Positions 44,131 to 51,047 of a stretch of DNA of 64,000 nucleotides are shown here, one piece after another. Within the stretch, counting starts at the first letter, position 1; every line of letters begins with the position of its first letter. The DNA is from Nocardiopsis ganjiahuensis DSM 45031 (lineage in GTDB: Bacteria > Actinomycetota > Actinomycetes > Streptosporangiales > Streptosporangiaceae). The stretch is taken from contig NZ_ANBA01000002.1 of assembly GCF_000341085.1 (NCBI RefSeq), positions 434,001 through 498,000 of the forward strand, given 5' to 3'. The position numbers and the translations under genes were made by a program. Below the pieces are notes generated by a model. It was not told the origin of the DNA. It saw nothing but the letters and a program-made list of their open reading frames with translations, and did not search any database.

Positions 44131-44338
44131 GAACTTTACGGTAGCCGAGCCGGGCGCTCTCGAACAGGTGTGGCTTGTCCCGATATGTGATTAGTTCGAC
44201 GCGATGTCCGCACCGGGCGATCAGAGCGGGAAACGGCCCTGTGTAGCGGATTCCGCTCTGACCAGGGGGCTTTTTGCCTGGTGACGGAGGGCACATCGAG
44301 GCGAAACTCGACAGCTTCCGACGTTTTTGGTTACACAA

Positions 44339-44390
44339 ACGAGACCGAACGGCGTGTACTCCCTTCGGGGGAGACACCGTCCGGCCTCGT
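44339..44390 (-). terminator. Long hairpin downstream of the whiB7 unit
   Basis: Arms of about 24 bases (ACGAGACCG... with ...CGGCCTCGT), a few mismatches, and a TTCG-type tip. Read on the minus strand it follows the 52-codon ORF by 26 bp and is succeeded by TTGTGT. Probable terminator. A second stem (44222-44260) lies beyond, next to a T5 run. Confidence 0.6.
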
Positions 44391-44415
44391 CTGTTCACTC
44401 ACTGCTCAGCCCACG

Positions 44416-44574
44416 TCAACACAGCCGTGACCACGCGATTTCCATGATCGCCTGCTCCGCACGACGCTCCTCGCGCTGCCGGGCGCGCAGCTGTCGGGCT
44501 CCGAGCCGTCTGATCTGACGCTCGCGCGGTTCCTCGTCGGAGCGTTCCACCATCTGCATGAGTTCCTGCATCAT
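44416..44574 (-). CDS. Small charged protein downstream of whiB7
   Basis: 52 residues, MMQELMQMVERSDEEPRERQ then almost all Arg, Glu, Gln and Ala, ending SRLC. ATG at 44574 has AAGGA about 12 nt upstream. It starts 62 bp after the whiB7 stop with no terminator between and has G/C-ending codons. Predicted to be a single long helix. It may be cotranscribed with whiB7 and share its induction. No family recognised; a short non-coding read is possible. Confidence 0.5.
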   Translation of the reverse strand: MMQELMQMVERSDEEPRERQIRRLGARQLRARQREERRAEQAIMEIAWSRLC

Positions 44575-44636
44575 CGCTGTTCGAATCCTTCGTTGCTTCG
44601 TGAGTTCTTCGGGGGGTTCGGGTTGTCCGGGCCGTG

Positions 44637-44915
44637 TCAGGCCGCGACCGGGGCGGGATTCTTCCGGGGACGGCCACGCGGGCGCTTACGCGCCACGACC
44701 TGGCCGGAGACGAGCAGCTGCCCGCCCCAGACGCCCCACGGCTCACGCCGCTCGAGCGCCTCCGCCAGGCACTGCTCCCTGATCGGGCAGGCCCCGCAGA
44801 TCGCCTTGGCCTCCTCGACCTCCGCGGGAGTCTCCGCGAAGAACAGGTCCGGCTCCGTGCGGCAGGGGATGTCGACCTCGCCCAGCTGGGGCGATTCCAG
44901 GACCGACGCAAGCAT
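44637..44915 (-). CDS. whiB7: WhiB7/WblC antibiotic-response transcription factor
   Basis: 92 residues from ATG at 44915 (GGAGGG 8 nt upstream). The [4Fe-4S] cysteines are C18, C40, C43 and C49 (C-x21-C-x2-C-x5-C), followed by the family turn EPWGVWGG (58-65). The basic AT-hook KRPRGRPRK (77-85) is specific to the WhiB7 branch. WhiB7 binds sigma A and an AT-rich block upstream of the -35, inducing intrinsic antibiotic-resistance genes and itself. Position next to tesB-uvrD2 matches mycobacteria. A long leader with an intrinsic terminator precedes it. Confidence 0.95.
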   Translation of the reverse strand: MLASVLESPQLGEVDIPCRTEPDLFFAETPAEVEEAKAICGACPIREQCLAEALERREPWGVWGGQLLVSGQVVARKRPRGRPRKNPAPVAA

Positions 44916-45048
44916 CGGTGCCCTCCAAGATCTTTGATCGTTCGTACAACGCGGTCGGTGTTCAGTCACCGGAACCGGTCCGGTGAGGGACCTGGACTTG
45001 CGATGCCGCCGCCTGCTCCCCCGCCCCTGGGGGACGGAGAGCCTACGG

Positions 45049-45090
45049 AGATACAAAGAAAGCCGCGGCCCCTGTGTCGGGGTCCGCGGC
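45049..45090 (-). terminator. Intrinsic terminator (attenuator) in the whiB7 leader
   Basis: On the minus strand an 11-bp stem with a one-base bulge (45062-45072 with 45079-45090; GCCGCGG and GGGG/CCCC core, 6-base loop) is followed by CTTTCTTTGT. It lies 30 nt past the stop of the leader ORF and 134 nt before whiB7. It would abort transcription of whiB7 unless the leader is refolded. Confidence 0.8.
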
Positions 45091-45140
45091 CACGGTCGAA
45101 AATCTCGGCCTGTGCTGCTCTAGGCCGGAATCTTCCGTGG
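45090..45140 (-). promoter_or_regulatory. Alternative leader stem spanning the ORF stop codon
   Basis: CCACGG (minus strand, 45135-45140) can pair with CCGTGG (45090-45095), and inside it GGCCT (45122-45126, containing the first base of the TAG stop) with AGGCC (45107-45111). The outer pair takes the base of the terminator's 5' arm. Ribosomes finishing the leader ORF would cover one side. This fits an attenuation switch but is inferred from pairing only. Confidence 0.4.
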
Positions 45141-45494
45141 ACACTCCCCCGATGCGCCGTAACGGCGCGGGGATTCGTGCGATGCGTGGTTGATGCCGCC
45201 GGTGAGCTTGCCGCGATCAAGGGCAGGCTCGGACTCGTGGCGCAGACCGCCGGTCACACCGTCAGCGGACACACCGGTCCCCTGGGACACGAACTCGGCT
45301 CCGACGAGCTGGATCATGCCCAGAGCGGCGATGCCACTCTCGGTGTTCAGACGGATGCCTTCGGTGGCGCCCATCGTGGTGCTACCGCCCAGGCCGGTGC
45401 CCGGAACGACACGGGTCGCGAACAGCTGCCAAGCGGCAGCGGAAGCGGAACCGGGGTTCAACTCAGTCATCGTGTTCATCTCCGTGGTGTTCAT
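45120..45494 (-). CDS. Leader ORF upstream of whiB7, unknown product
   Basis: 124 codons from ATG at 45494, with AAGGAGGTG ending 10 nt upstream, one of the best ribosome binding sites in the window. Begins MNTTEMNTMTELNP. The middle is Gly/Thr/Ala-rich (RVVPGTGLGGSTTMGATEG, GIAALGMIQLVGAEF) and the end is polar and basic (SPRRYGASGECPRKIPA). Third codon positions are about 78% G/C, lower than neighbours but coding-like, with more T-ending codons. It sits between a WhiB7-type promoter and the whiB7 attenuator, so it is probably the regulatory upstream ORF, though much longer than the short leader peptides known from mycobacteria. An independent small protein, even a peptide precursor, cannot be excluded. 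Confidence 0.55.
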   Translation of the reverse strand: MNTTEMNTMTELNPGSASAAAWQLFATRVVPGTGLGGSTTMGATEGIRLNTESGIAALGMIQLVGAEFVSQGTGVSADGVTGGLRHESEPALDRGKLTGGINHASHESPRRYGASGECPRKIPA

Positions 45495-45504
45495 TTGATC
45501 GGGC

Positions 45505-45511
45505 ACCTCCT
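45505..45511 (-). promoter_or_regulatory. Strong Shine-Dalgarno of the whiB7 leader ORF
   Basis: AGGAGGT, 10 nt before ATG at 45494; full complementarity to the 16S tail argues that the leader ORF is really translated. Confidence 0.7.
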
Positions 45512-45569
45512 TCAGCGTCGGGCACAGGATCTTGCACCTGTACCGAGAGCGGTCAGTTCGACGGTGTAC

Positions 45570-45608
45570 ACACTACGGGGCGGCCAGGAAAGTCGGCAAC
45601 CTATTTTT
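45570..45608 (-). promoter_or_regulatory. WhiB7-type promoter of the whiB7 leader
   Basis: Minus strand AAAAATA (45602-45608), two bases, TTGCCG (45594-45599), 18-base spacer, TAGTGT (45570-45575). An A-rich block 2-5 bp upstream of a TTG-type -35 is the known WhiB7/sigma A recognition arrangement. Transcription would start near 45563, giving a leader of about 650 nt. Confidence 0.6.
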
Positions 45609-45752
45609 GACCTGGGAAAACGTCCGCATCCGGCCAGAACTTCGCGGGAATGGCAGAGGGCCCCGGAGTGTTACCGGCGACCCTCCGGGGCCCGGGCGGG
45701 CCGGCCCGCCCGGACCGGTCCGACGTCTTCCCTGGTGGCCCCTGCCCAGCGG

Positions 45753-46640
45753 TCAGGCCCAGCCCTCCGCGTCGACCACGCGGATCATCCCCTCCTGCAC
45801 CACGGAGCAGACGAGCTGTCCGTCCCGGGTGTAGACCAGGCCGCGGGCCAGCCCCCGGGCGCCCTGCGCCGTCGGGGACTCCTGCGCGTAGAGCAGCCAC
45901 TCGTCGGCGCGGAACGGGCGGTGGAACCACATGGCGTGGTCGAGGCTGGCCATCGCGATGCCCGCGAAGGACCGGCCGTGCCGGAGCAGCACCGTGTCCA
46001 GCAGGGTCATGTCCGAGGCGTAGGTCATCAGGCACACCTGGGTGAGGCGGTCGTCGGGGAGCTTCCCGTCGACCTTGAACCACACCGGGTTGGTGGCCGT
46101 GCGCAGGTCGGGATCGCGTTCGGCCTCGAACGACATGGCGCCCACAGGACGCGTCTCGATCGGGTGCCACTGCACGAAGTTCGGTACCTTCCCGAACGCC
46201 TCGCGCAGCCGCTCGCGCGTGCTGAGCAGCTCCTCGGGCGGCGGCACGTCCGGCATGGCGATCTGGTGGTCCAGCCCCGGCTCCTCCTTGTGGAAGGAGG
46301 CCGACAGGGTGAAGATCGCCTTGCCGTGCTGGATGGCCACGACCCGGCGGGTGGTGAACGAGCGCCCGTCACGGACCCGGTCGACCTCGTAGACGATGGG
46401 GACCGACGGGTCGCCCGGCCTTATGAAGTAGGCGTGCAGGGAGTGCACGTACCGGTCGGCGGGCACGGTCCGACCCGCTGCCACGAGCGCCTGGCCCGCG
46501 ACCAGTCCGCCGAAGACCCGCTGGGGACCATCCGTCGGGCTGAGCCCGCGGAAGATGTTGACCTCGATCTGCTCCAGGTCCAGGACCCTCAGCAGATCGG
46601 ACAGTGACTGCCCTCTGCGCTCGGCGTCGTGTTCACTCAT
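45753..46640 (-). CDS. tesB: Acyl-CoA thioesterase II (TesB)
   Basis: 295 residues, double hot-dog fold. Motifs: FRGLSPTDGPQRVFGGLVAGQALVAA, HSLHAYFIRPGDPSVPIVYEVDRVRDGRSFTTRRVVAIQHG and, in the second half, SLDHAMWFHRPFRADEWLLYAQESPTA with the catalytic Asp. Hydrolyses medium- to long-chain acyl-CoA in the cytoplasm. ATG at 46640 overlaps the uvrD2 end by 8 bp, so the pair is one operon. The whiB7 promoter lies 145 bp beyond its stop. Confidence 0.94.
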   Translation of the reverse strand: MSEHDAERRGQSLSDLLRVLDLEQIEVNIFRGLSPTDGPQRVFGGLVAGQALVAAGRTVPADRYVHSLHAYFIRPGDPSVPIVYEVDRVRDGRSFTTRRVVAIQHGKAIFTLSASFHKEEPGLDHQIAMPDVPPPEELLSTRERLREAFGKVPNFVQWHPIETRPVGAMSFEAERDPDLRTATNPVWFKVDGKLPDDRLTQVCLMTYASDMTLLDTVLLRHGRSFAGIAMASLDHAMWFHRPFRADEWLLYAQESPTAQGARGLARGLVYTRDGQLVCSVVQEGMIRVVDAEGWA

Positions 46641-48756
46641 CCTCGTCCTCTCCGTCACCGGCGCCTCCGTCGTCGGCGGCCGTCCCCGCCGGTTCCCGTC
46701 CCTCGACCAGCGCGAGTACCGCCTCACCGTAACGGTCGAGCTTGGCCGGCCCCACCCCGGACACGGCCGTCAGCTGGGAGACGCTGGAGGGCTCCTGCTC
46801 GGCGATGGCCTGGAGGGTGGCGTCGGTGAAGACCACGTAGGCGGGGACCTTCTGTTCCTGCGAGGTCTGCCTGCGCCACTCGCGCAGGCGCTCCAGCAGG
46901 GCCTCGTCGTAGGTGGACGGGCAGTCCAGACAGCGTCCCAGCTTGCGCTCGGTGGCGTCGGAGAGCACGTTCGAGCAGACCCGGCAGCGCACGGCCCCGC
47001 CCTTGCGGCGCTCGCGGCGGCCGGCGGTGGAGGGCGAGGCGGGACGCAGCCCGTCCAGGAACCGCGAGGGTTTGCGGGTCTTCCTTCCCCCCGGTGAGCG
47101 GGCCAGGGACCAGGACATCGCCAGGTGCTGGCGGGCGCGGGTGACCCCCACGTAGAAGAGCCGGCGCTCCTCCTCCACCTGCTCGTCGGTCTCGGCGTAG
47201 ATGATCGGCACCATGCCCTCGGTCAGGCCGACCAGGAACACCGCGTCCCACTCCAGGCCCTTGGCGGAGTGCAGGGAGGCGATGGTCACCCCCTCGAACC
47301 CGGGGGCGTGCTCGGTCGCCATGCGCGTCTCGAGCTCCTCCACGAACACGCCCATGGTGGCGGGGCGGCCGTCGGGGCCGGGGCGGGACGCCATGTCCTC
47401 GGCGAGCTGGGCCAGCGCCGAGAGCGACTCCCAGCGCTCCCTGGCCTGGCGGCCCTCGGGGGCCTGGTCCGTCAGGCCCATCTGGGCGAGCAGGCTCCGC
47501 ACGGTCGGGACGAGGGGTTCGGCCTCCTCGTCCGCCGCGCCGTGCCGGGCCCCGCGCAGGGTGTGCACGGCCTGTTTGATCTCGGGGCGCTCGAAGAAGC
47601 GGGTGGAGCCGCGCACGGTGAACGGGACGCCCTCGTCGGCCAGGGCCTGTTCGTAGGCGGCCGACTGGGAGTTGGTGCGCACCAGTACCGCGATCTCGCT
47701 CGCGGGGGTCCCGTCCTCCATCAGCACGCTGATCTTGCGTGCGACACCGGTGGCCTCGGCGGGTTCGTCCTCGTACTCCTGGTAGAGCGGGTCGGGGCCG
47801 TCGGGGCGCTGCGCCTGGAGGGTGAGGTGGTTCGCGGAGGTCGTGCCCCTGGCCTGTGCGATGACGTGGTTGGCCACCCGCACCACCTGGGGCGTGGAGC
47901 GGTAGTCGCGGACCAGCCGGACGACCGTGGCGTGCGGGTAGCGGTTGGCGAACCCGGTCAGGTAGCCCGGGGTGGCCCCGGCGAAGGAGTAGATGGTCTG
48001 GCTGGGGTCGCCGACCACGCACAGGTCGTCGCGGTCGCCGAGCCAGGCGTCCAGGAGGAGTTTCTGGAGCGGGTTGACGTCCTGGAACTCGTCCACGACG
48101 AAGTACCTGTACTGGTCGCGGACCCGCTGGGCGACGGCCGGGTACTCGGTGATCATCCCGGCGGTGAGTTCGAGCATGGACTCGAAGTCGAGGAGGTTGT
48201 GCTCGCTGCGCAGCTCCTCGTAGGCCTCGAAGACGCGGGCGACCTCGCCCGCGGGCATCGGCGCCTGGCGGCCGGTCTTGGCCACGGCCTTGTCGTAGTC
48301 GCTCGGACGCACCTGGGAGACCTTGGCCCACTCGATCTCGCTCGCGAGGTCGCGCAGCCCGAGCCGGTCCGGTTGCAGCCCCACCGAGTTGGCGGCCCGT
48401 GCCACCACCGAGAGCTTGCTGTCGATGAGGGTGGGTTTCTCGCCGCCGACCACTTGTGGCCAGAAGAACGAGAGCTGGCGCAGAGCGGCCGCGTGGAAGG
48501 TCCGGGCCTGCACCCTGGGGGCGCCCAGGGAGCGCAGCCGCCCGCGCATCTCCCCGGCCGCGCGGGCGGTGAAGGTGACCGCGAGGATCTGCTGTTCGGA
48601 GGCGACCCCGCTGGCCACGGCGTGCGCGATCCGGTGCGTGACGGCCCTGGTCTTCCCCGTTCCTGCACCGGCCAGGATGCACACGGGGCCGCGCAGGGCG
48701 CGCGCCGCCTCGGTCTGTTCCGGGTCCAGTCCCTCCAGGACGCGGTCGGGGTCCAT
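46633..48756 (-). CDS. uvrD2: ATP-dependent DNA helicase UvrD2
   Basis: 707 residues, SF1A helicase. Walker A is LAGAGTGKTRAVTHRI (about 30-45), then Ia VTFTARAAGEM, Walker B VDEFQDVNPLQ, VGDPSQTIYSFAGA, YRSTPQVV, and SLHSAKGLEWDAVFLVG. After the motor come a tetracysteine segment (CRVC...CLDC, about residues 592-615) and a C-terminal HRDC domain (about 625-695). This tetracysteine plus HRDC layout defines actinobacterial UvrD2. It unwinds 3'-to-5' in repair. ATG at 48756 with GGAGC upstream. Confidence 0.96.
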   Translation of the reverse strand: MDPDRVLEGLDPEQTEAARALRGPVCILAGAGTGKTRAVTHRIAHAVASGVASEQQILAVTFTARAAGEMRGRLRSLGAPRVQARTFHAAALRQLSFFWPQVVGGEKPTLIDSKLSVVARAANSVGLQPDRLGLRDLASEIEWAKVSQVRPSDYDKAVAKTGRQAPMPAGEVARVFEAYEELRSEHNLLDFESMLELTAGMITEYPAVAQRVRDQYRYFVVDEFQDVNPLQKLLLDAWLGDRDDLCVVGDPSQTIYSFAGATPGYLTGFANRYPHATVVRLVRDYRSTPQVVRVANHVIAQARGTTSANHLTLQAQRPDGPDPLYQEYEDEPAEATGVARKISVLMEDGTPASEIAVLVRTNSQSAAYEQALADEGVPFTVRGSTRFFERPEIKQAVHTLRGARHGAADEEAEPLVPTVRSLLAQMGLTDQAPEGRQARERWESLSALAQLAEDMASRPGPDGRPATMGVFVEELETRMATEHAPGFEGVTIASLHSAKGLEWDAVFLVGLTEGMVPIIYAETDEQVEEERRLFYVGVTRARQHLAMSWSLARSPGGRKTRKPSRFLDGLRPASPSTAGRRERRKGGAVRCRVCSNVLSDATERKLGRCLDCPSTYDEALLERLREWRRQTSQEQKVPAYVVFTDATLQAIAEQEPSSVSQLTAVSGVGPAKLDRYGEAVLALVEGREPAGTAADDGGAGDGEDEDE

Positions 48757-48995
48757 GGTGCTCCTGAATCTGTCTGGGGCGGCTGTATCTGCGTGGGTCG
48801 GCTGTCAGGCCGTGGGCGCACAGTCTCTCAAGTATCGGTCTCGGCCGGGAGCGGATAGGCCAGTATCGGAGTCAGCGGCGCCGAAAGCGGGGCGAACGAG
48901 CCGAGGGACACATTCCAGAACCAGTCGCCCCTGTGAGGCGTCCCACGTTGTGTCGCACGGTCGTGGGAAGCGGTGAGATCCCCTCGGTGTTGGAA

Positions 48996-49014
48996 GTGGG
49001 GGGCTGACCCCCAC
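48996..49014 (+). promoter_or_regulatory. Hairpin just before the upstream mycoredoxin start
   Basis: GTGGGGG-GCTGA-CCCCCAC, a 7-bp stem ending two bases before the in-frame ATG at 49016. It would occlude ribosome loading there, one reason to prefer ATG at 49046. Confidence 0.4.
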
Positions 49015-49045
49015 CATGACCGTCGACCTGAAAGACGTGAGCGAG

Positions 49046-49306
49046 ATGACGAGTACGGGCACCGAACTTTTCACGATGTACAGCACCCCCTGGTGCGGGT
49101 ACTGCAAACGCCTCAAGAGCCAGCTCTCCCGTGAGGGGATCGCGATTCGCGAGGTGAACATCGAGGAGAACCCGGAGGCCGCGGAGTACGTGATGAAGGT
49201 GAACGGCGGGAACCAGACGGTCCCCACCGTGGTCTTCAGTGACGACACGGCGATGACCAACCCGTCGCTCGCTCAGGTGAAGAAGAAGTTGGCCGAGCTG
49301 TCCTAG
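49046..49306 (+). CDS. mrx1: Mycoredoxin-1 like glutaredoxin
   Basis: 86 residues from ATG at 49046 (MTSTGTELFTMYSTPWCGYC); ATG at 49016 would add ten residues but has no ribosome binding site. The active site CGYC (C17, C20) is that of mycothiol-dependent mycoredoxin, and NGGNQTVPTVVFSDDTAMTNPS carries the cis-proline and GSH/MSH-binding loop. It reduces protein-mycothiol mixed disulfides. Divergent from uvrD2, as the mycobacterial homologue is next to uvrD2. Confidence 0.92.
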   Translation: MTSTGTELFTMYSTPWCGYCKRLKSQLSREGIAIREVNIEENPEAAEYVMKVNGGNQTVPTVVFSDDTAMTNPSLAQVKKKLAELS

Positions 49307-49314
49307 GACGAACG

Positions 49315-49342
49315 GCGCGGGCCGCCATGGTGCGGCCCGCGC
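49315..49342 (+). terminator. Terminator after mycoredoxin
   Basis: A perfect 11-bp stem, GCGCGGGCCGC with its complement, 6-base loop, 9 bp beyond the stop. Confidence 0.75.
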
Positions 49343-49418
49343 GGCGGGACCCCCTCCCCCAAGGGGGCGGACACCCCCGAGTTCCGACCGGCGGCACGGC
49401 CGACACCGTAGCTCGGAG

Positions 49419-49907
49419 ATGACGGGGAGTGTTGAGTTGGGGGACGATGTGAGGCCTCATGACATAGCGGTCACCGACACGGTGGACGTGGAAGTGGTGC
49501 GCCGCACCCCGAACGGGTGGCGTGTGGGCACCGACCAGAACGGGCACGAGACCCCGGACCTGGTGAGCGCGATGGTCCTGGCGGACCTTCTCACCTCCGA
49601 GGCGGGGTCGGGCCGCCCCCGCACGCAGGCGCCCGGCCGGGCCCCGGAGGGGGCTTCGGAGGTGGAGCGGCTGCGGCACACGATCACGCAGCTGGAGCAC
49701 GCTCTGCACTCCAGAGTCGTGGTGGAGCAGGCCATCGGGGTCCTCGCGGAACGGCACACGATGCCGCCGCGTGAGGCGTTCGAGAGACTGCGCTCCTCGG
49801 CCCGGTCCCGGGGCCGCAAGGTCGCCGACCTGGCCCAGGACGTGGTGGAGAGCAGTACCAGCCCCTTGACCGTCCTTCCGGACGAGCTCACCACGGGGTC
49901 CGGCTGA
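49419..49907 (+). CDS. ANTAR domain protein
   Basis: 162 residues from ATG at 49419. N-terminal part (1-75) unassigned, then a Pro/Gly linker, then the ANTAR RNA-binding bundle (about 92-155): LEHALHSRVVVEQAIGVLAERHTMPPREAFERLRSSARSRGRKVADLAQ. ANTAR proteins bind paired hexanucleotide stem-loops in nascent RNA and prevent termination. Usually a GAF, receiver or histidine kinase partner feeds them a signal; no such domain is recognisable here. Orientation and position beside mycoredoxin and nudC offer no clear target. Confidence 0.85.
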   Translation: MTGSVELGDDVRPHDIAVTDTVDVEVVRRTPNGWRVGTDQNGHETPDLVSAMVLADLLTSEAGSGRPRTQAPGRAPEGASEVERLRHTITQLEHALHSRVVVEQAIGVLAERHTMPPREAFERLRSSARSRGRKVADLAQDVVESSTSPLTVLPDELTTGSG

Positions 49908-49981
49908 CAGCGGCCGGCTGACCGCGGGGCGTCCGATGCGGGGGACGGACGGCCCGCGGTTCCAGCGTGCCCGGAGGCCGG

Positions 49982-50932
49982 TCACCAGCCGCCGGGGAGC
50001 TCCGCGCCGTACCAGTGCTCGATGAGGGTGCGCGCGATGGAGACCCGTCCGGGGAGGACGACCTCCTCCTTGTGCACGGCCTCGGCCAGCTCGGCCCGGG
50101 TGAACCAGCGGGTCTCGGCGATCTCGTCGTCGGTGCACTCGGTCTCCCCCACCGCGCGGGCGGTGTACCCCATCATGAGGCTGCGCGGGAACGGCCAGGG
50201 CTGCGAGGCCACGTAACGGGGCCGCTCGACGACCACGCCCGCCTCCTCCGCGACCTCGCGGATCACCGCCTGTTCGAGGGACTCCCCCGCGTCGACGAAC
50301 CCGGCCAGCACGGAGAAGCGGTGCGCGTCCCAGTTCGGGTTGTTGCCGAGCAGGCACTCCTCCTGCCCGTCGCGCTCCCGGTGCACCAGCATGATCACCG
50401 CCGGGTCCATCCGGGGGAACTGTTCGGTGCCCTCCTCCTCGCACACGCGCACGTGCCCGGCCTTCTCGATCCGGGTACGGGAACCGCAGCGCGGGCAGAA
50501 GCCGTGGCCGGCGTTCCAGTTGGCGAGGGCGATCGCCCGGGTGAACAGGCCGGTGTCGTGGTCGTTGAGGAGCGCGCCGACCTCACGCAGGGAGGCGGGT
50601 TCGGCGACGGCGTTGGACGCCAGGTCCTGGAGCGAGCGGACCGCGAAGTAGGCGCGCTCGCCGTCGCTGCCCAGGAGGTAGCGCTCCCCTTCGGGGGCGT
50701 GGCGGGGGTCGACGAGGACGAGCTCCCGGGTCTGGCCGGTGGTGACCAGGGCCCGGGACTGCTTGGCCATGAGCGCCTTCCAGCCGTAGCTGCCGGGTTC
50801 GCCGCCCTCCAGGACCAGGACTCTGGTGTTCGGGTCCGCCCAGGCCGCGGCCAGCCAGTCGTCGTCCCCGCGGCGGTGGCCGACGGGGTCGACGGTCGAG
50901 CGGGACAGGAGGGGTGTGGCTTCGGTTTCCAT
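49982..50932 (-). CDS. nudC: NADH pyrophosphatase / RNA deNADding enzyme NudC
   Basis: 316 residues from ATG at 50932 with GGAAGG 5 nt upstream; TTG at 50962 is unnecessary. Zinc ribbon C146, C149, C164, but the expected fourth ligand is E167 (CEEEGTEQFPR). Nudix box GFVDAGESLEQAVIREVAEEAGV and the NudC signature SQPWPFPRSLMMGY are intact. It hydrolyses NAD(H) to NMN(H) and AMP and can remove NAD caps from RNA. Position beside mycoredoxin/uvrD2 matches mycobacteria. Confidence 0.95.
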   Translation of the reverse strand: METEATPLLSRSTVDPVGHRRGDDDWLAAAWADPNTRVLVLEGGEPGSYGWKALMAKQSRALVTTGQTRELVLVDPRHAPEGERYLLGSDGERAYFAVRSLQDLASNAVAEPASLREVGALLNDHDTGLFTRAIALANWNAGHGFCPRCGSRTRIEKAGHVRVCEEEGTEQFPRMDPAVIMLVHRERDGQEECLLGNNPNWDAHRFSVLAGFVDAGESLEQAVIREVAEEAGVVVERPRYVASQPWPFPRSLMMGYTARAVGETECTDDEIAETRWFTRAELAEAVHKEEVVLPGRVSIARTLIEHWYGAELPGGW

Positions 50933-51006
50933 ACGGCCTTCCGGGATCGTGGTTCTCCTCAAGGTCTAACGCCTCCGGGGGCCGGGCGCACTCCCGTTCG
51001 CGAAAC

Positions 51007-51042
51007 CGGGCGGCCGCCGCGGTGGGACGGCGGCCGCGCCCG
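51007..51042 (-). terminator. Terminator after the M20 peptidase
   Basis: Stem CGGCCGCCG with CGGCGGCCG (51011-51019 with 51028-51036), extended by C/G pairs either side, 5 bp beyond the peptidase stop. Confidence 0.65.
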
Positions 51043-51047
51043 GCGGG

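Noticed and set aside
44575..44600. tRNA-like T-loop sequence GTTCGAATCC
   Set aside because: No matching acceptor, D-arm or anticodon stem nearby; it is the leader of the small ORF.
45120..45494. Lanthipeptide or other RiPP precursor cluster
   Set aside because: No modification enzyme, protease or transporter is adjacent; position between promoter and attenuator explains the ORF better.
48830..48870. Direct repeat AGTATCGG (about 48830 and 48862) as an SOS/LexA site for uvrD2
   Set aside because: Does not match the actinobacterial LexA box (GAAC-N4-GTTC) and spacing is not meaningful by eye.
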